Source of the DNA: Tillus elongatus
Taxonomy: Eukaryota; Arthropoda; Insecta; Coleoptera; Cleridae
Reading direction: 5' to 3'
Length of the DNA: 64,000 nt
Assembly: GCA_964006375.1 (NCBI GenBank)
Contig: OZ023269.1
Location: 4,092,001-4,156,000 of the forward strand
Shown: positions 11,073-22,849 of the stretch, in pieces
How the letters are laid out: the number at the start of each line of letters is the position of its first letter
Numbering within the stretch: the stretch's first letter is position 1
Position numbers and translations under genes: made by a program
Notes under the pieces: generated by a model
What the model saw: the letters and a program-made list of their open reading frames with translations, nothing else
What the model was told of the DNA's origin: nothing
Databases searched by the model: none

Positions 11073-12329
11073 ACCATCAGTTCTTACAGGTAATAACTAT
11101 TTAGGTATTTATATGTAGTAAAACTTCCCAACAACAGACCTGTGGCGCACATGCACATGTTTGTTGTTGGGAATTGTCCAGTGTGGCGAGGTAAAATGAG
11201 ACCTGAAATCTCAAGGGCGTTTATTTTTTTGAATGTTTATGTTTTGATTTGTAGATACTGAAGTGTATTTTCTTTCAAGTGATACCTTTTTGTTATGTCA
11301 ATCATTTGTAAATATGATATGACATATATTTACTGTTTTTAATTTGATTGCATAAAGTGTTAGTTATTAAACTGACATACGTTTAATTCGCGCCATTTAT
11401 GTAGGAAATTCTGCATAATTTATTGAATAATGTTTCACTTGGTATCAAATATTAGGAAAAAATTGTATACTGCATACCATCATAGCTGTAGATGTAGCTC
11501 AACCCGACATATACCTGCGTTGATTGCCACATAATTTTTTATTTTTTTCAAAAGAACCCACCAGAACGTCGATAATCCGGATCAATTGGGATTATAGTCA
11601 ATCTGGATATTCTAACCAACTGTACAATTTTCAGTTATAATTAATTTTGCTATTTGAGATTTTCATTGCTTTATACCAGCTCATTTTTGCTGTATAAAAA
11701 TTGTAATAAATGAAATGGCGAACAGAAGAATCTGCTATGTAAGAAAATGACAAAACCTATTTTGAGTCATCTTTCTGCGATGTTTTGCTCAATGTGGCGG
11801 CTATTTATCGTCAAGTCTTCAAAGTAAATCATATTAAAGTGTTTGTTTTGTTCAGCGCATAAGTCCGACCACACGATCAAATACTGTTTGTGTTTTGCTT
11901 CGTTACAGGTGATAACAAAACCATATAAGCAACTTGCAATCTCTGAACTTCCTCTTCCAGATATTATCTCTGTTCAGGCTTGCTTTTTGATCATTATTTG
12001 TAGTTACTAAATGGTTGCCAAAAATATAGAACCTTACTTGCCGTAAAAGTTGACAATTTTGGCAATGGTGTAGTCTGTCTGAGGTGCATGGTTTTGTACA
12101 AGAAACTTGAATCATTTAGCTTCAAGTATCCATCCTTTCGCTGACACTGAAAAGCGATTGTGGCATTTGTTGTGTTAATCATTAAAATTCCCTGAATAGC
12201 ATACATTCCAAGTGTATTTTTTTTTGGTAAATATTCATCGGAACTTTTTACAAGTTATCTGTGTTTTTTGGCTTTGCAAAATACATAATGATCATGATCA
12301 GAGTCTGAGACCAACACTAATTACTATTT
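11073..12329. other. Region downstream of the OTU gene
   Basis: 3'UTR and intergenic AT-rich sequence. A possible polyadenylation signal AATAAA is at 11705-11710. No further open frame with recognisable homology and no clear element. Confidence 0.4.
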
Positions 12330-13262
12330 CTGGAAATACTATCGTACCGTGGGTGTTGACAAGGAGGAAAGAGGCAGCTTGTTAATTCTGGACTTGAAGG
12401 TTTGGAGGTTCGGAGGAGAAGGAAAAACATGTGCCGGCAAGGAATTCCACAACTTGGAAGTCCTCGGGACAAAAGAGCGGGCATAACAAGATGTTCTAAG
12501 TCTGGTGACCTGGACAGTAAAAGGGTGCATTCGCTCTGTTCCCCTGGTAGATCTGATGGGGGCAACAGGTGGGGGAACTATGGAGGAGAGCACCTCTGAG
12601 CAGTGCCCGTGCAGATATCTATAAAAGAGAGAGAGGTCACCAACGGCACGTCGGTGGGCAAGGGATGGCAGCCTTTGGGTGAGGGTAGGATCACCGATGA
12701 GACGTATAGCTCTCTTTTGAATGGAGTCCAGGATAGCGAGTGTAGAAGCGGCAGCGGCACCCCAGATGTGGGAGCAGTATTCGAGATTTGGCATTATTTG
12801 TGAAGTATATAAGATATAGAGATTAGCTGGTGAAAAGTATTTGCGAGCCCGGAAGAGGAAACCTAATTTCTTAGCAGCCGCTTCTGCAATTGATGTGAAA
12901 TGTTGGTGCCAATTGAGATTTCGATCCACAGAAATGCCAACAAGAGAAAAGGACTCATTACTTTGAATAACTTGGTTGTTCATTGTGATGGGTCTAGGGC
13001 TGGTGTATCTCTTGTGAGAAATAAAGCAAGAGTTAGTTTTGGTGGGGTTGAATTGTACAAGATTTCTACTTCCCCAGTCTAATATTTTTTGGAGATCCAC
13101 TGAGACAGAACCCTCCATGAGTCTGCGATCCTCATCTAATTGGGCTAAAGAGACAGGCTTAGAATATTGTATATTTGAATGGAGGGTGCTGTTGTCCATC
13201 CATACAGTAGGATAATCTGGGTTAATAACAAAACACGAGATGGAAAACAATACTAAAACCAA
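12330..13262 (-). pseudogene. Non-LTR retrotransposon, family S, 3' part
   Basis: A long minus-strand frame (13262 to 12339, 307 codons) covers the end of RT and the C-terminal domain. It has SVSVDLQKILDWGSRNLVQF, a LVGISVDRNLNWHQH thumb, QIMPNLEYCSHIWG, then VPRTSKLWNSLPAHVFP and LQTFKSRINKL. The YADD block is replaced (WMDNSTLH where relatives have YADDSTLH), so it is inactive. Homologous copies: 33122-34380 (-), 34885-36500 (+), 42338-45401 (-). The C-terminus resembles the jockey/CR1 group. Confidence 0.85.
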
Positions 13263-13377
13263 TCACGCTAATAAGAATATACTAAACCTCTGTCAAACGA
13301 CCAAGTGAAATGACAGAATTTATAATTAACTTCAATTCAAATATTTAATTTGCGTATTTTATTTATTATCCAAAGTT

Positions 13378-13900
13378 TTGGATTTGAGGAATCTAAGAAT
13401 AATTTATTATCCGTTGTTCAACAGTATTATTAGCTATGAAATATTGGCTTGGGGAGGTGCATACACCAATGTATCTATCTTCTTAAAAAATTTACAAAAA
13501 AGACTTTTGAAGATAATCAACGAAAATAATTTTATTGTTAACAATCCTCTAAACATTGAGTAACTTTATTAACGAGATTTTGGAGACTTACAAAAATACG
13601 AGTGAATCTGTTGTGTGTGTCTCTATAGAAATATTTACAACATGACAGTTTCATCCTTTTAGATCAACAGAAATAATTTTATTGTTAACAGTCGTCTAAA
13701 CATTGAAAAACTTTAGGTTTTAGAAGCATTAAATTATCATTATGGAGATCTTAAATCACAATTCCTGGCCTCTAATAGCAAAACAAAGAATAAAAACATA
13801 CATGTGTATCTATAAACAGATAACACATTCTTCCACCCAAGATAGAAATGTTTTATAGCATGATAGTTTGAAAAAGCAGGAAACTATTGATAAATTTTGG
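13378..13900 (+). pseudogene. Non-LTR RT C-terminal fragment, partly duplicated
   Basis: Encodes IIYYPLFNSIISYEILAWGGAYTN and LQKRLLKIINENNF, the post-YADD thumb region of jockey-like RTs. A second, stop-containing stretch (about 13662-13860) repeats the NNFIVN and LNIE words and continues to the following segment, suggesting an internal duplication. Relic only. Confidence 0.6.
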
Positions 13901-14349
13901 GAATAAAAAGAAACGAGGATATCACATCCACAATCGGTACACACCTCATTTTTTATTTCCAACTAAAAAATAAACAACTGAACAAAACATGCACCTCACA
14001 TAGTTACTTCATTAATGCATAGATGGCGCAACTTATATAAAAATATTCAATATATAAATTGTTTGGGGTTTTTGACTATTTGTTTCAACACATCCACTGT
14101 TATATTGGGTATATTACTAAAACCACCATGTAATATATATTTGTTTATTTACTACTGGTTCCAGCATGACAAAGTCATGTTTCTTCTACACCTTCTATTT
14201 CTATCTGTCATTCTTGAGAGGTCGCCTGGTGTTGACGTTCTGTTGACAGCTGTGATCTGCAGAACTCTACACAGAGGCACAGAACACACAGTCAGAATCC
14301 TTCATGTCTACACCATACAACACCCACTCAAAGATGTCAAACAAATCAT

Positions 14350-14690
14350 TCATACAAGCCTAAATTCTTCAGGTGTACAATGTTTTTCAGAGTTCAACCC
14401 TTTGGTCAATATATCTGCTGGCATCTCATCTGAACGTAAATAACCAACCTTGATTAAATTATCTGATATAGCATCTCTAATAAAGTGATGCCGAATGTCA
14501 ATGTGCTTCGACCCTTTTATGGTACGTTGCATTTGCGGACAGATACTTCTGTTGTCATTAAAAATCTGAATAGATTTATCGTTATCTGTCAGTTCATGAA
14601 TCAAATGTTTCAAATAAATAGCCTCCTTTACAGCTTCTGACATGGCCATGTATTCAGCTTCCATACCTGACAACGCGACTGGTTTTTAAC
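14350..14690 (-). pseudogene. copia RNase H, C-terminal part
   Basis: Encodes ALSGMEAEYMAMSEAVKEA, then the IFNDNRSICPQM block and KHIDIRHHFIRD, ending in DEMPADILTKGL and a stop. These are the standard closing motifs of copia RNase H. The upstream half (VDADWAS, about 15075) is separated by foreign sequence. Confidence 0.85.
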
Positions 14691-14985
14691 AGACTTCAAA
14701 GAAAGGAGGAGGTATTCAGTTCGACTGTATTTTTTTTAAATTTTTTTCTTAATATTTGTTATCTCAGAACTTTTTTCTAGGTAAACCGATTTTGATGATT
14801 TTTTTTTTTTTTAATTGAAAGCTGGTGCTTTTCGTGTAGTCCCATATAAATTTGATCGAGATCCCAGTAGTTTTTGAGTTATCCTTAATTTACCTCTGAT
14901 AACACGTTAACAAATGGTGGCAGCAAGATATGCATTTTTTGAGTTATCGCTATTGAAATCGGTTTTCTAATTCTTTAAATTTTTA
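14690..14985. other. Unidentified insertion in copia RNase H
   Basis: About 300 bp separating the SFESVRQQ part of copia RNase H from ALSGMEAEY. It contains words such as gagttatccttaatt and gagttatcgctatt, similar in style to the (TA)n element flanks, but no clear ends. Confidence 0.4.
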
Positions 14986-15166
14986 CTTGTTGTCTAACAC
15001 TTTCAAAAGAAATAATATTACCATTCATTTTAAATATGTAACCAGTGTACGATTTCCTATCTAAAGAATTGCTGGCCCAGTCAGCATCAACAAAAACCTT
15101 GAATATCCAAATTTTCTTTTGAAAAAATGCAAACTGTACCTTTTAGTACCTGCAAGATACCTTATG

Positions 15167-16067
15167 GCTTCAGGGGACACTGCAAAATTCAGAAGATCGT
15201 GAAGGAGCCCATGTTTGAAATGAGGTCAGACTTTGCGAGCTCACGAATCTGCAGGGAAAACAACTTTACAGTGGAAATCCCCGACCGCAAGGCATGGCGG
15301 TAGGAGACGTCGGGCATACCACGGGACGCGCTCGTCCGGTTCACGGACGGATCCAGCGGGGAACGGGGGGCAGGTGTTTCCCCGGAAGGACCGAGGGTAA
15401 GTCATAGTATTTCCCTCAGAGCCCATGCAACGGTGTTTCAGGCCGAAATGTACGCCATCCTGCACTGTGTGCGGGAGAGCAAGAGGAGGGGCTACACCAA
15501 TAAGCGGATCCTCATAGCCACAGACAGCCAGGCAGCCCTTAAGGCACTAAGTAGCCCACGGGTAAATTGCTGGCTGGTGAGTGAGTGCCGAGACAAGACG
15601 AGTGACCTGGCTGGGCAGAATGAGGTGACCCTCATCTGGGTGCGGGTCACTCGGGGGGTCAAAGGCAATGAAGAAGCTGACAGTCTCGCGAAGAGAAGGT
15701 CAGCAGAACCATTTGTGGGACCAGAACCGGCTCTGAGCGTGACAAAGAGCACTGCCAGGGGAGCCATTAAGTCCTGAGTCAGAAACCAACACAAGGTGTA
15801 CTGGACAGACTGTCCGGGACTCAGACATGGGAAGTCAATTATTGAGGAACCCAGTTCAAAGAAAGCTGTGGAGCTGCTAAATCTTAGCAGAGGACAGCTC
15901 AGAAACACAACAGGTCTCTTGATGGGACACGTGGCCGTCAAGAAACACCTGCATAAAATAGCAGTGATTTTGGAATGGGTGGAGTAAGACTAAGGGTATG
16001 CACAATCAACCTAAGGTTGCAGGGCTATCGGGGCGGCAAGGCCGTGGATGAGCACTGAAGGAAAAAA
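15167..16067 (+). mobile_element. Family R non-LTR, 5'-truncated copy in copia
   Basis: A 901-bp insertion with an A-rich 3' end. It is bounded by a 13-bp duplication matching at 11 of 13 positions (15154-15166 and 16068-16080). It encodes RNase H (AEMYAILHCVRESKRRGYT, TDSQAALKALSSPRVN, GNEEADSLAKR) and a tail including LNLSRGQLRN. Frames are broken by a stop at about 15777. It splits the copia RT/RNase H coding region. The two mismatches in the duplication suggest an old insertion. Confidence 0.85.
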
Positions 16068-16069
16068 AA

Positions 16070-16760
16070 GACATCTTATGACTCTTTGCACACTCCAATG
16101 TGTCTCATTGAAGCAATTATTGAATTGATTCAAATAGCATACGCTAAAAGCTATATCGGGCCTTGTAAGTACGGCCAGGTACATAAGGCTACCTATTAAC
16201 TGTTGATAAGGTATATCTAACTTCTTACCCTCTACTAACAAGTCTAATTTACTTTCTAATGGTGTCTTTACAGTATTACACTCATTCATGTTAAACTTTT
16301 TCAACAATTGGTCAGTATACATTTCTTGACTTAATCTAATAACATGTTTAGACTTATCTATATCAACTTGCATACCTAAGCATTGATTTACAACTCCTAG
16401 ATCTTTAATGTCAAATTTAGAGCTTAGATGTTAAAAAAAAAAATCGGTCTCCTGCCCATTGTTCGAAAAAACAAAAAAATCGTCTACATAGAGAACTATG
16501 ACTGTTAAAGATTGATTATCACCCTTTTTAACAACTAAACAAGGTTCCAAATTTGACTTACTATAACCAATATCTAACAAAGTATCATTGACCTTCTCGT
16601 TCCAGGCCCTTGATGCCTGTTTAAGGTCATAAATAGCTTTATTCAACCTAAAAATCTTATAATTATCAACATCAGCACAATTAAAACATTCAGGCTGTTC
16701 CATATAAATAGTTTAATGCAAAATGCCATTAAGGAAAGCTGTTTTGGTGACAAATACTTA
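16070..16760 (-). pseudogene. copia reverse transcriptase, C-terminal part
   Basis: Contains TAFLNGIL, MEQPECFNC, LNKAIYDLKQASRAWNEKV, the catalytic LYVDD (YVDD at 16479-16490) and, after a frameshift near 16430, MYTDQLLKKFNMNECNTVKTP and QLIGSLMYLAVLTRPDIAFSV. These are canonical copia RT blocks. The N-terminal RT portion is missing between this piece and about 18690. Confidence 0.9.
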
Positions 16761-17459
16761 AGTTTAAACATACTTAAAATACTTCAAAAAAAATAATCGT
16801 AATTTAGAGCACCGGGGTCAAAGAGTCGCGGGCCAAAGGACTCCAGGGGATAAGCTGAGGAAGTGGAAACAACAACATAAACTTTCGATGAAGCTTTCCC
16901 CAAGACCATAAGGCGCGGTGGAAAGCCGCATCCTGCACGAGGTGACCCTGCTAATAACTAAACATGACTGATCTAGACGTGGAGGTCGAACTAAACTCCC
17001 CTAATCTAAGGTGTCACGTGACCAGTGCCTAGGGATGAATGGCACCAGGGCGATGGTGTCGTAAACGGAACCTCTGGAGTACCGGGCAACCCTCCAGAGT
17101 AACCCGCCTTGCACCACACAGGGGATTCTGATGGTGTAGACAGTATTTCCCATATTCTCATGGGAACAACATGAAGATCATAAATACATATAACACCAAT
17201 GAGGCTCGAGGAGTGGCTCTGGCTACAGACTTGTGCCTTAAATACATATAAAACCAATGAGGCTCGAGGAGTGGCTCCGACTACAGACTTGTGCCTTGAG
17301 TCTATTCCGGAAACGGAGATGAGCCAGGGGGCGGCAGCGGACTCTGGAACACTCACGACCGGCGTAGATACGAAGGATCAGGGGGTAACTTCTGCCACAG
17401 AGGGCGGCGAGGTCCGCAGACTCTGGGGGCCCCTCCACCCGTGAGGACCCTACTGTAGG

Positions 17460-18217
17460 GGTGGAGGGACTGCCCCGGCAGTCCAAGCGTCACTCCGGGG
17501 CGCAAATAAAGAAGTTCCGGAGGGCGCCCCAAAAGGGCCAGGGCACCTGTAAAGGCGCAAGAGGAGAGTGCGAGTCAGAAGACGCCGCGCTCTGGCTTGA
17601 GCACGCCTACTACAGGCAGACGTCCCAGAAAGACCAAGGCCGGAACACCGGCGCAGACTGGCTCGTATAGGAAGGCTGTGGAGGGCCTCGGGATGGCGGT
17701 GATTGACAGACGCCATTCTGAGATCACGCTAGACCAGGGGAAGGCGGACCTGATCCAAGCTGCGGTGGACTCTCTTTAGGAAGGGGAGAGCCCGCCTTAG
17801 TTCCACCGGGCGCGCCTGGTGGGGGGCATCCTCTGGATAACCTGTGCCAGCTCGCAGTCGCGGGATTGGCTGCGGAAAACGATCGGGGGGCTCTGTCAGA
17901 TTTGAGAGGGGGCGGACTTGACAGCCGTCGAGCCCAAGGAACTCCTAAAGAGACACAAGGTCCTCATATGGATTCCTGACACCGTCCCGCAGGAGACGGT
18001 GATCAGTAGACTGAAGATCCAGAACCCTGAAGCGGGGACACAACACTGGTCAGTTCTAAGCAGGAAGGCAGAGGAGAAAAGACAGACTCTCGCCTTCTCG
18101 ATCGACCAGGCATCATCTTACAGAGCCCTTGAAGGAACCTCCTTCAAGGCATTCTGGGGCCTGGGAAGGGTTAGCTTTCGCCCACTGGGGAAGCAACTAT
18201 GGGTTAATGGGACTTAG
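17460..18217 (+). pseudogene. Non-LTR ORF1 (gag-like) remnant
   Basis: Frame-shifted ORF1. The last intact piece (17918-18217) has LKRHKVLIWIPDTVPQETVI, KIQNPEAGTQHW, TLAFSIDQAS and FKAFWGLGRVSFR, a pattern seen in the C-terminal half of ORF1 proteins of RNase H-bearing non-LTR elements. No CCHC knuckles are visible. The upstream part is broken by stops. Confidence 0.6.
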
Positions 18218-18690
18218 GTTCCTCCAGGTCAACCTCCAACACAGTAAGGCAGCCATGGCCGGACTACTGATGGCTCTGAGGAACACGGATGTGACCCTCA
18301 TCCAAGAACCGTACTCCTATAAAGGAGAGATCAAGGGACTCGGCGGAGCTGCTGGAAAGCTCATCTACAGCAGATCCAGCGAGAACCCAAGGGCCTGCAT
18401 TTTTATCAGGGAAGGGATAGAGTTTCTGCCTTTGATGAATTTCTGTTCTAGGTACCTGGCAACGATCAAAATCCGATGTGGAGGAGCAGATGGGCCGAGG
18501 GCCATTACTGTCGGATCAGCCTATCTGCCAGGGGACGGCACGAACCCTCCTCCACTCAACGAATTGGAGCAGCTGATGGTGGGTAGCAGAGCAGGTGGAT
18601 GGCAGACCATCATCGGCATGGATGCGAATGCGCACCATGAGTTGTGGGGTAGCTCGGACACAAACTCTAGGGGTGAGGCACTTTTACAAT
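18210..18690 (+). pseudogene. Non-LTR APE endonuclease domain, truncated
   Basis: Encodes LRFLQVNLQHSKAAMAGLLM, then IQEPYSYKGEIKGLGG, AITVGSAYLPGDG and the catalytic MDANAHHELWGSSDTNSRGE. These are the Asn, Glu and Asp-Asn/His blocks of the APE endonuclease of non-LTR elements. It ends before RT. Confidence 0.85.
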
Positions 18691-18694
18691 TATT

Positions 18695-18900
18695 TCCCGC
18701 ACTATCAAATTTTTTCTTGAACACCCACCTATTTTTTATGCACATCTGGCAGATCTTCTAAGGTCCAAGCCTGATTTTCTTCAAATGACTTAAGTTCATC
18801 ATTGATGGCACGTCTCCACTGCTCTGCATTACTGTCTGTCAGGGCCTCTTCAATTGTAGTTGGTTCACCCAACCCGCTTTGGCTGACACATAAAAAACTC
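18695..18900 (-). pseudogene. copia integrase-RT linker and RT start
   Basis: Minus strand encodes GEPTTIEEALTDSNAEQWRR, then AINDELKSFEENQAWTL and, with a frameshift, WVFKKKFDSAGNN, the beginning of copia RT, cut at about 18690 by the non-LTR block. Confidence 0.8.
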
Positions 18901-19910
18901 ACATAATCTTCATATTTCTGTTCTTTTCTCTCACTATTTGACTTCTAATTTCTGTATTTTCTGGAGTACTACTTTTGCCTACATCTCTAGTTTCATTTTC
19001 CTTTTCTTTCTTGTCTTTTTCCCCCACTGAAGAATATATCGCCTTTTCTTTTCTTTTAGGGTAAATCTCCAATTTTACTTCTTTTCTTGTGTCTTCTAAG
19101 ACATTAACATCTCTACTAATCACAACATTTCGAGTTTTGGGGTCATACACCCGGTACCCGTTGGTAAAGTCACTATATCCCATAAAAATCATTTCTTGTG
19201 ATTTTTTATCCCACTTATATCTAGTCTCCTTTGGAACGTAAACCGTAGCATCACTTCCAAAGATCCTTAGCTGTTTGAGGTTAGGCTTCTTACCTGTCCA
19301 TACCTCAAAAGGTGTTTTATTTTGCAAGCCAGTAGCTATCGAATGATTGCGTAAAATATACAGCTGTGTTCACCGCTTCGCCCCAAAATTCCTTGCCTAA
19401 TTTTCCATTGAACAAGAGACATCTGGCCCTCTTAACCACTGTGCGATTCATCCTCTCCGAGCAACCGTTTTGTTGAGGAGTATTGGCATTGGTGACTTGA
19501 TGAATTGTTTCACAATTTTTTAGAAAATTCTCTGGAACAATATTCTCCACCTCCACCTGACCGCAAAATTTTAATGTGGGTATCTTGCTGCTTCTCCACC
19601 ATGGTTTTAAATTCTTTGAACTTATTAAATACCTCATTTTTATTCTTTAAAAAATATACAAATACCATTTTGTTAATGTCGTCAATCAAACCCCCAAGCA
19701 ACGTAACTTCCATAGGTCCAGATAAATCAGTATGAATAAGTTCAAGTAAGGCATTTGCTCTAGAACCCTTAGTCTGAAAAGGAAGTCTACATTGCTTACC
19801 TTCGTTACATACTTTACAGCTAAGCTTACTAATGTCAACCTCTCTTGAGTTAATCAAATCATCCACAGATTCCTTTTTCATTTTGTTCAAATCTTCTGCG
19901 TTCAAATGGC
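18900..19910 (-). pseudogene. copia integrase core
   Basis: Contains [14 protein letters not shown] (zinc-binding end), [12 protein letters not shown] with the first catalytic Asp, [12 protein letters not shown] where active copies have a second Asp, and TPQQNGCSERMNRT with the catalytic Glu. A further NKTPFEVWTGKKPNLKQLRI block follows. The second catalytic Asp is replaced by Gly and frames shift near 19320 and 19510, so it is inactive. Confidence 0.85.
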
Positions 19911-21062
19911 CTAATCATCTATGCCAAGTCTCCCCTGTAATTGTATGGCTACTAAGAAAACACTGGGGAGATACTTGTGTCTTCAACTTATACACATTGT
20001 TTTCCAAAATAGCGATACCTATTAATTCTCGATGTCCATTGTAAATCTTGTAACCGCCTGCATCAAAAACAACTTCATTACCTCGTTTGATCAGCTGACT
20101 CACTGATAGCAAATTTGTTGACAGCTCTGGGATACATAAAACGTCTTTGACAATTATATCAAAAACACGATTGTTTACTTCTGTTTTTATATACATTTCA
20201 CCCGAACCTTCGACAGAGATCATTGTTTTGTTTGCAACTTCAATTTCTGAACCTTCATGTCCTTCTATCTTCATTAACCAGTCTTTATTCGGCGTCTCGC
20301 ACCCAAATCAATATAAAAGTCCTCAGCACTTCCCGTTTACAAAGACCACACTAAACACATTAGATGTCTTTTTGTCTGCTGATTTATTCCCTTTGTCGGG
20401 ACAACAACTTGCATACTGCCCTTTTTGTCGACATTTATAACACGTGATGTTTTCTTTATTGACGTTTGACTTTTGGTTGTCACCAGTGTTGCCAACCTTC
20501 TTTGAAGATTTTCCACTGCTAGATTTACTGACAAAGGCGTTGCCTTTTTTATCAGCATCAAATTCAATGTCCAAAAGCTTCGTTTTTATTGCATAGGTGG
20601 CAATTTTCATACCACTATGCTCGATTGCCATAATCATTGGAAGATATTTGTCCGATAAGCCAGCCAGTAATAACGAACCGACTCATTCGTCATTTATCTT
20701 GAATCCCGTGCTTTGTAATCGTTGCGATGTCTCCACTACTTGATTTACGTAGTCGGCCATGTTTTCACAACTATCCAACCTCATGGAGCTGAGTGACTTT
20801 AACAGGGCGATTCTTCTCGTAAATCCGTTATCTGAGAACAAGGACTTCAATTTCTCCGACAGCTCACTTGCTGTCGTCGTTTTCCTTACACGAATATAAA
20901 GCAACATATCAACTGTAAGAATGAGTTTAGCTTTTGCCTGACTAATCTTGCCAGTGTCCGTTTCCGTGCCGTCCACACACTTTTGTAGACCTTCAAGCAA
21001 CAAAATTCTCGACTGCAAAAGCTCATTCTTCGTAATTATCGCGTCCACACAATTTGGGAACA
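19910..21062 (-). pseudogene. copia gag and GAG-pre-integrase region
   Basis: Right part (21062-20683): gag with AKLILTVDMLLYIRVRKTTTA and SLSSMRLDSCENMADYVNQV. Then a CCHC-like knuckle, CYKCRQKGQYASC (about 20400-20450), whose His is replaced by Tyr. The left part has the VKDVLCIPELSTNLLSVSQL segment that follows protease in copia, then TWHR at the GAG-pre-integrase. Stops and frameshifts occur near 20280-20330 and 20680. Confidence 0.85.
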
Positions 21063-22110
21063 CAAAGACATACGTGATTGATTAGGCACGAGCACCATGG
21101 GTGTAGTCCACGCACTTTCACATTCTTTAATAATGTTGGCTTCCAACATGCGATCTAGCTCCTTCTGTAAGATAGCCTTTTTTGCTGGGGACATCCTATA
21201 TGGAGGAACAGAGATTGGTGTGTGATCTCCTGTGTCAATAACATGTTCAGCAAAAGGAGTTGCCTCCTCTCCCCCTGGACAGAAGATATCCTGATTCTTA
21301 GCAAGCCAGTCATCCACCTGTTGCTTCTGCTCCGTGGGAAGAGTTGTCCTTCATCTGATCTCAAGGTTGAAATGAAACTGGTATCAACAACACATGTATT
21401 CTCTGCGGCTTGTTCATATACCAATTTGTACGTTATACCTGGCTCATCGGCAAAACTCCAGGTTCTGTGATTAAAATTCAATAGCAAATTAGCCTTCTGA
21501 ATTAAATTCATTTCAAAAAGAGTATTATTATTGGTAGCTTCTGGTAAAACGATAAATTCTGTTGAGATTCTTCTTCCCTGCAAGAAAACATCAACTGTTC
21601 CCACTAAAATTTTCTTTCGTTTCCAAGCTCCATCGTCAAACTTTAAGTAGACGATCTGAGTTTCGAACTTAATGCCACTATTAGAGAGTATCTGGAAAAG
21701 TTTATAACCTGCAACACTCTGTTTAGAACCTGTGTCGATAATTCCTGATCCGTGTGCACCTGAGATGTCAACAAAAAGCAATGGTCGAGCACCAGGGTAT
21801 ATGCTAATATTGTGGTCTACGTCTAGATTACAAAAATCCATAGAGGCAAGAGGCTTCTTGTAATCTGGATTATTTACTTTTACATAACCCGGTTTTCCAC
21901 AACCATAACATGAAATAGGTGCTACCCCGGTAGATGCACTATCTTTGACACTACTACTACTAACCTTTCTTCCTTGCTGTGACGAAGACAAGTTATTCTT
22001 TGCTATAAGCTTGCGACAGTCTTCCATGGTGCGGCCAAAATTTTTGCAATATGCACATCTCGAACGTACACCACCCCTATCTGATCCTGCCGGCACATGT
22101 CTCTCTCTGG
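21063..22110 (-). pseudogene. Ty3/gypsy gag-protease-RT start
   Basis: Encodes a gag end with two Cys clusters (CAYCKNFGRTMEDC and CYGCGKPGYVKVNNPDY, decayed knuckles), then the aspartic protease block FVDISGAHGSGIIDTGSKQS (catalytic D-T-G present). It ends, after a frameshift near 21320, with the RT N-terminus PPYRMSPAKKAILQKELDRM and SAWTTPMVLV. It is cut at about 21063 before the RT catalytic motifs. Confidence 0.85.
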
Positions 22111-22570
22111 AAGAAATGTCTCCTCAGCTAAACGTGCCTTGGTGAGTAGTTCTAAAAAAGTAGAGACACGTCTTTGACACTACTACTACTAACCATTCTT
22201 CCTTGCTGTGACGAAGACAAGTTATTCTTGGCTATAAGCTTGCGACAGTCTTCCTTTGTGTGGCCAAAATTTTTGCAATATGCACATCTCGCTATTTAGT
22301 GGTGTCTATGTGCCATATAGGCTGGCCCATAATCATAGCCGTTCTCCGGGACCCTAGCCCAAAACTTAAGCAGGTAGCCCTGCTTACAAAGTTCTAGAAC
22401 ACTCACAGCGTCTTTTGGAGACGAAAAAATGATTGTTTTTAATTGTCCACCAACCCGATTGAGAACTGTTTTATTTTTTGAAAGAAAAAATATTTAAACA
22501 TAAATGACCTGTTCACCTGTCAAACTAACTGTTCCAAGACTTCCAACGCACTTGAGCTCAACGTTAGGCG
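22110..22570 (-). other. gypsy leader and duplicated gag stretch
   Basis: Between the PBS and gag. The block at about 22170-22290 repeats 21950-22065 (same tactactactaacc and cttgcgacagtcttcc words), so part of gag is tandemly duplicated. The rest has no clear coding content. Confidence 0.5.
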
Positions 22571-22574
22571 CCAC

Positions 22575-22834
22575 TGTAACACAGTAATAATCGTTAATGG
22601 TTTATTACTGGTGTTAAAATATAAAATAATAATTATAATTATTTAGGGTTCAGGCTTATCATGTCTAATTTCAAAGTTATTGTGGAGAGAAAGTTTTCTA
22701 GGATGAACACTCCATTATTCTAGTCAGTACTGCCAGCCTTCCAGTCGGAAATGTTACCAACACAACAGCTGCACGTCCTGCTCTGACCATGGGCGGCACG
22801 TGGGTGACGTGAACGAGGATGGTGGTTTGTTACA
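22575..22834 (-). repeat. gypsy LTR, 260 bp, with PBS and PPT neighbours
   Basis: On the minus strand it starts TGTAACAAACC and ends GTGTTACA, a TG...CA LTR with TGTAAC/GTTACA ends. Immediately downstream is a primer-binding-site-like TGGCGCC (22573-22567). Immediately upstream is a purine tract AGAGGGGGAGAC (22846-22835). So it serves as 5' LTR for the gag-protease piece on its left and as 3' LTR for the integrase piece on its right. Confidence 0.75.
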
Positions 22835-22849
22835 GTCTCCCCCTCTGGT

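Larger units (their letters stand above)
16785..18690 (+). mobile_element. Non-LTR 5' half: ORF1 remnant and endonuclease
   Basis: GC-rich block inside copia RT. It contains an ORF1 remnant and the start of ORF2 with the APE endonuclease domain, but no RT. It ends abruptly at about 18690, where copia resumes. Possibly the 5' half of family R, since the two never overlap here; this is an inference. A 62-bp word around gaggctcgaggagtggctc is tandemly duplicated near 17195-17300. Confidence 0.75.
14322..21062 (-). mobile_element. Ty1/copia retrotransposon, interrupted, 5' end lost
   Basis: Minus-strand copia element. From right to left: gag, GAG-pre-integrase, integrase, RT, RNase H, polypurine-like tract (GAGTGGG, 14329-14323) and an LTR-like start TGTTGTATGG at 14322. 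The N-terminal gag and 5' LTR are missing; the element abuts gypsy sequence at about 21063. It is split by a family R insertion at 15167-16067, an unidentified insertion at about 14690-14985 and a non-LTR 5' half at about 16785-18690. The outer end of the 3' LTR (somewhere near 13990-14010) could not be set. Confidence 0.85.
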
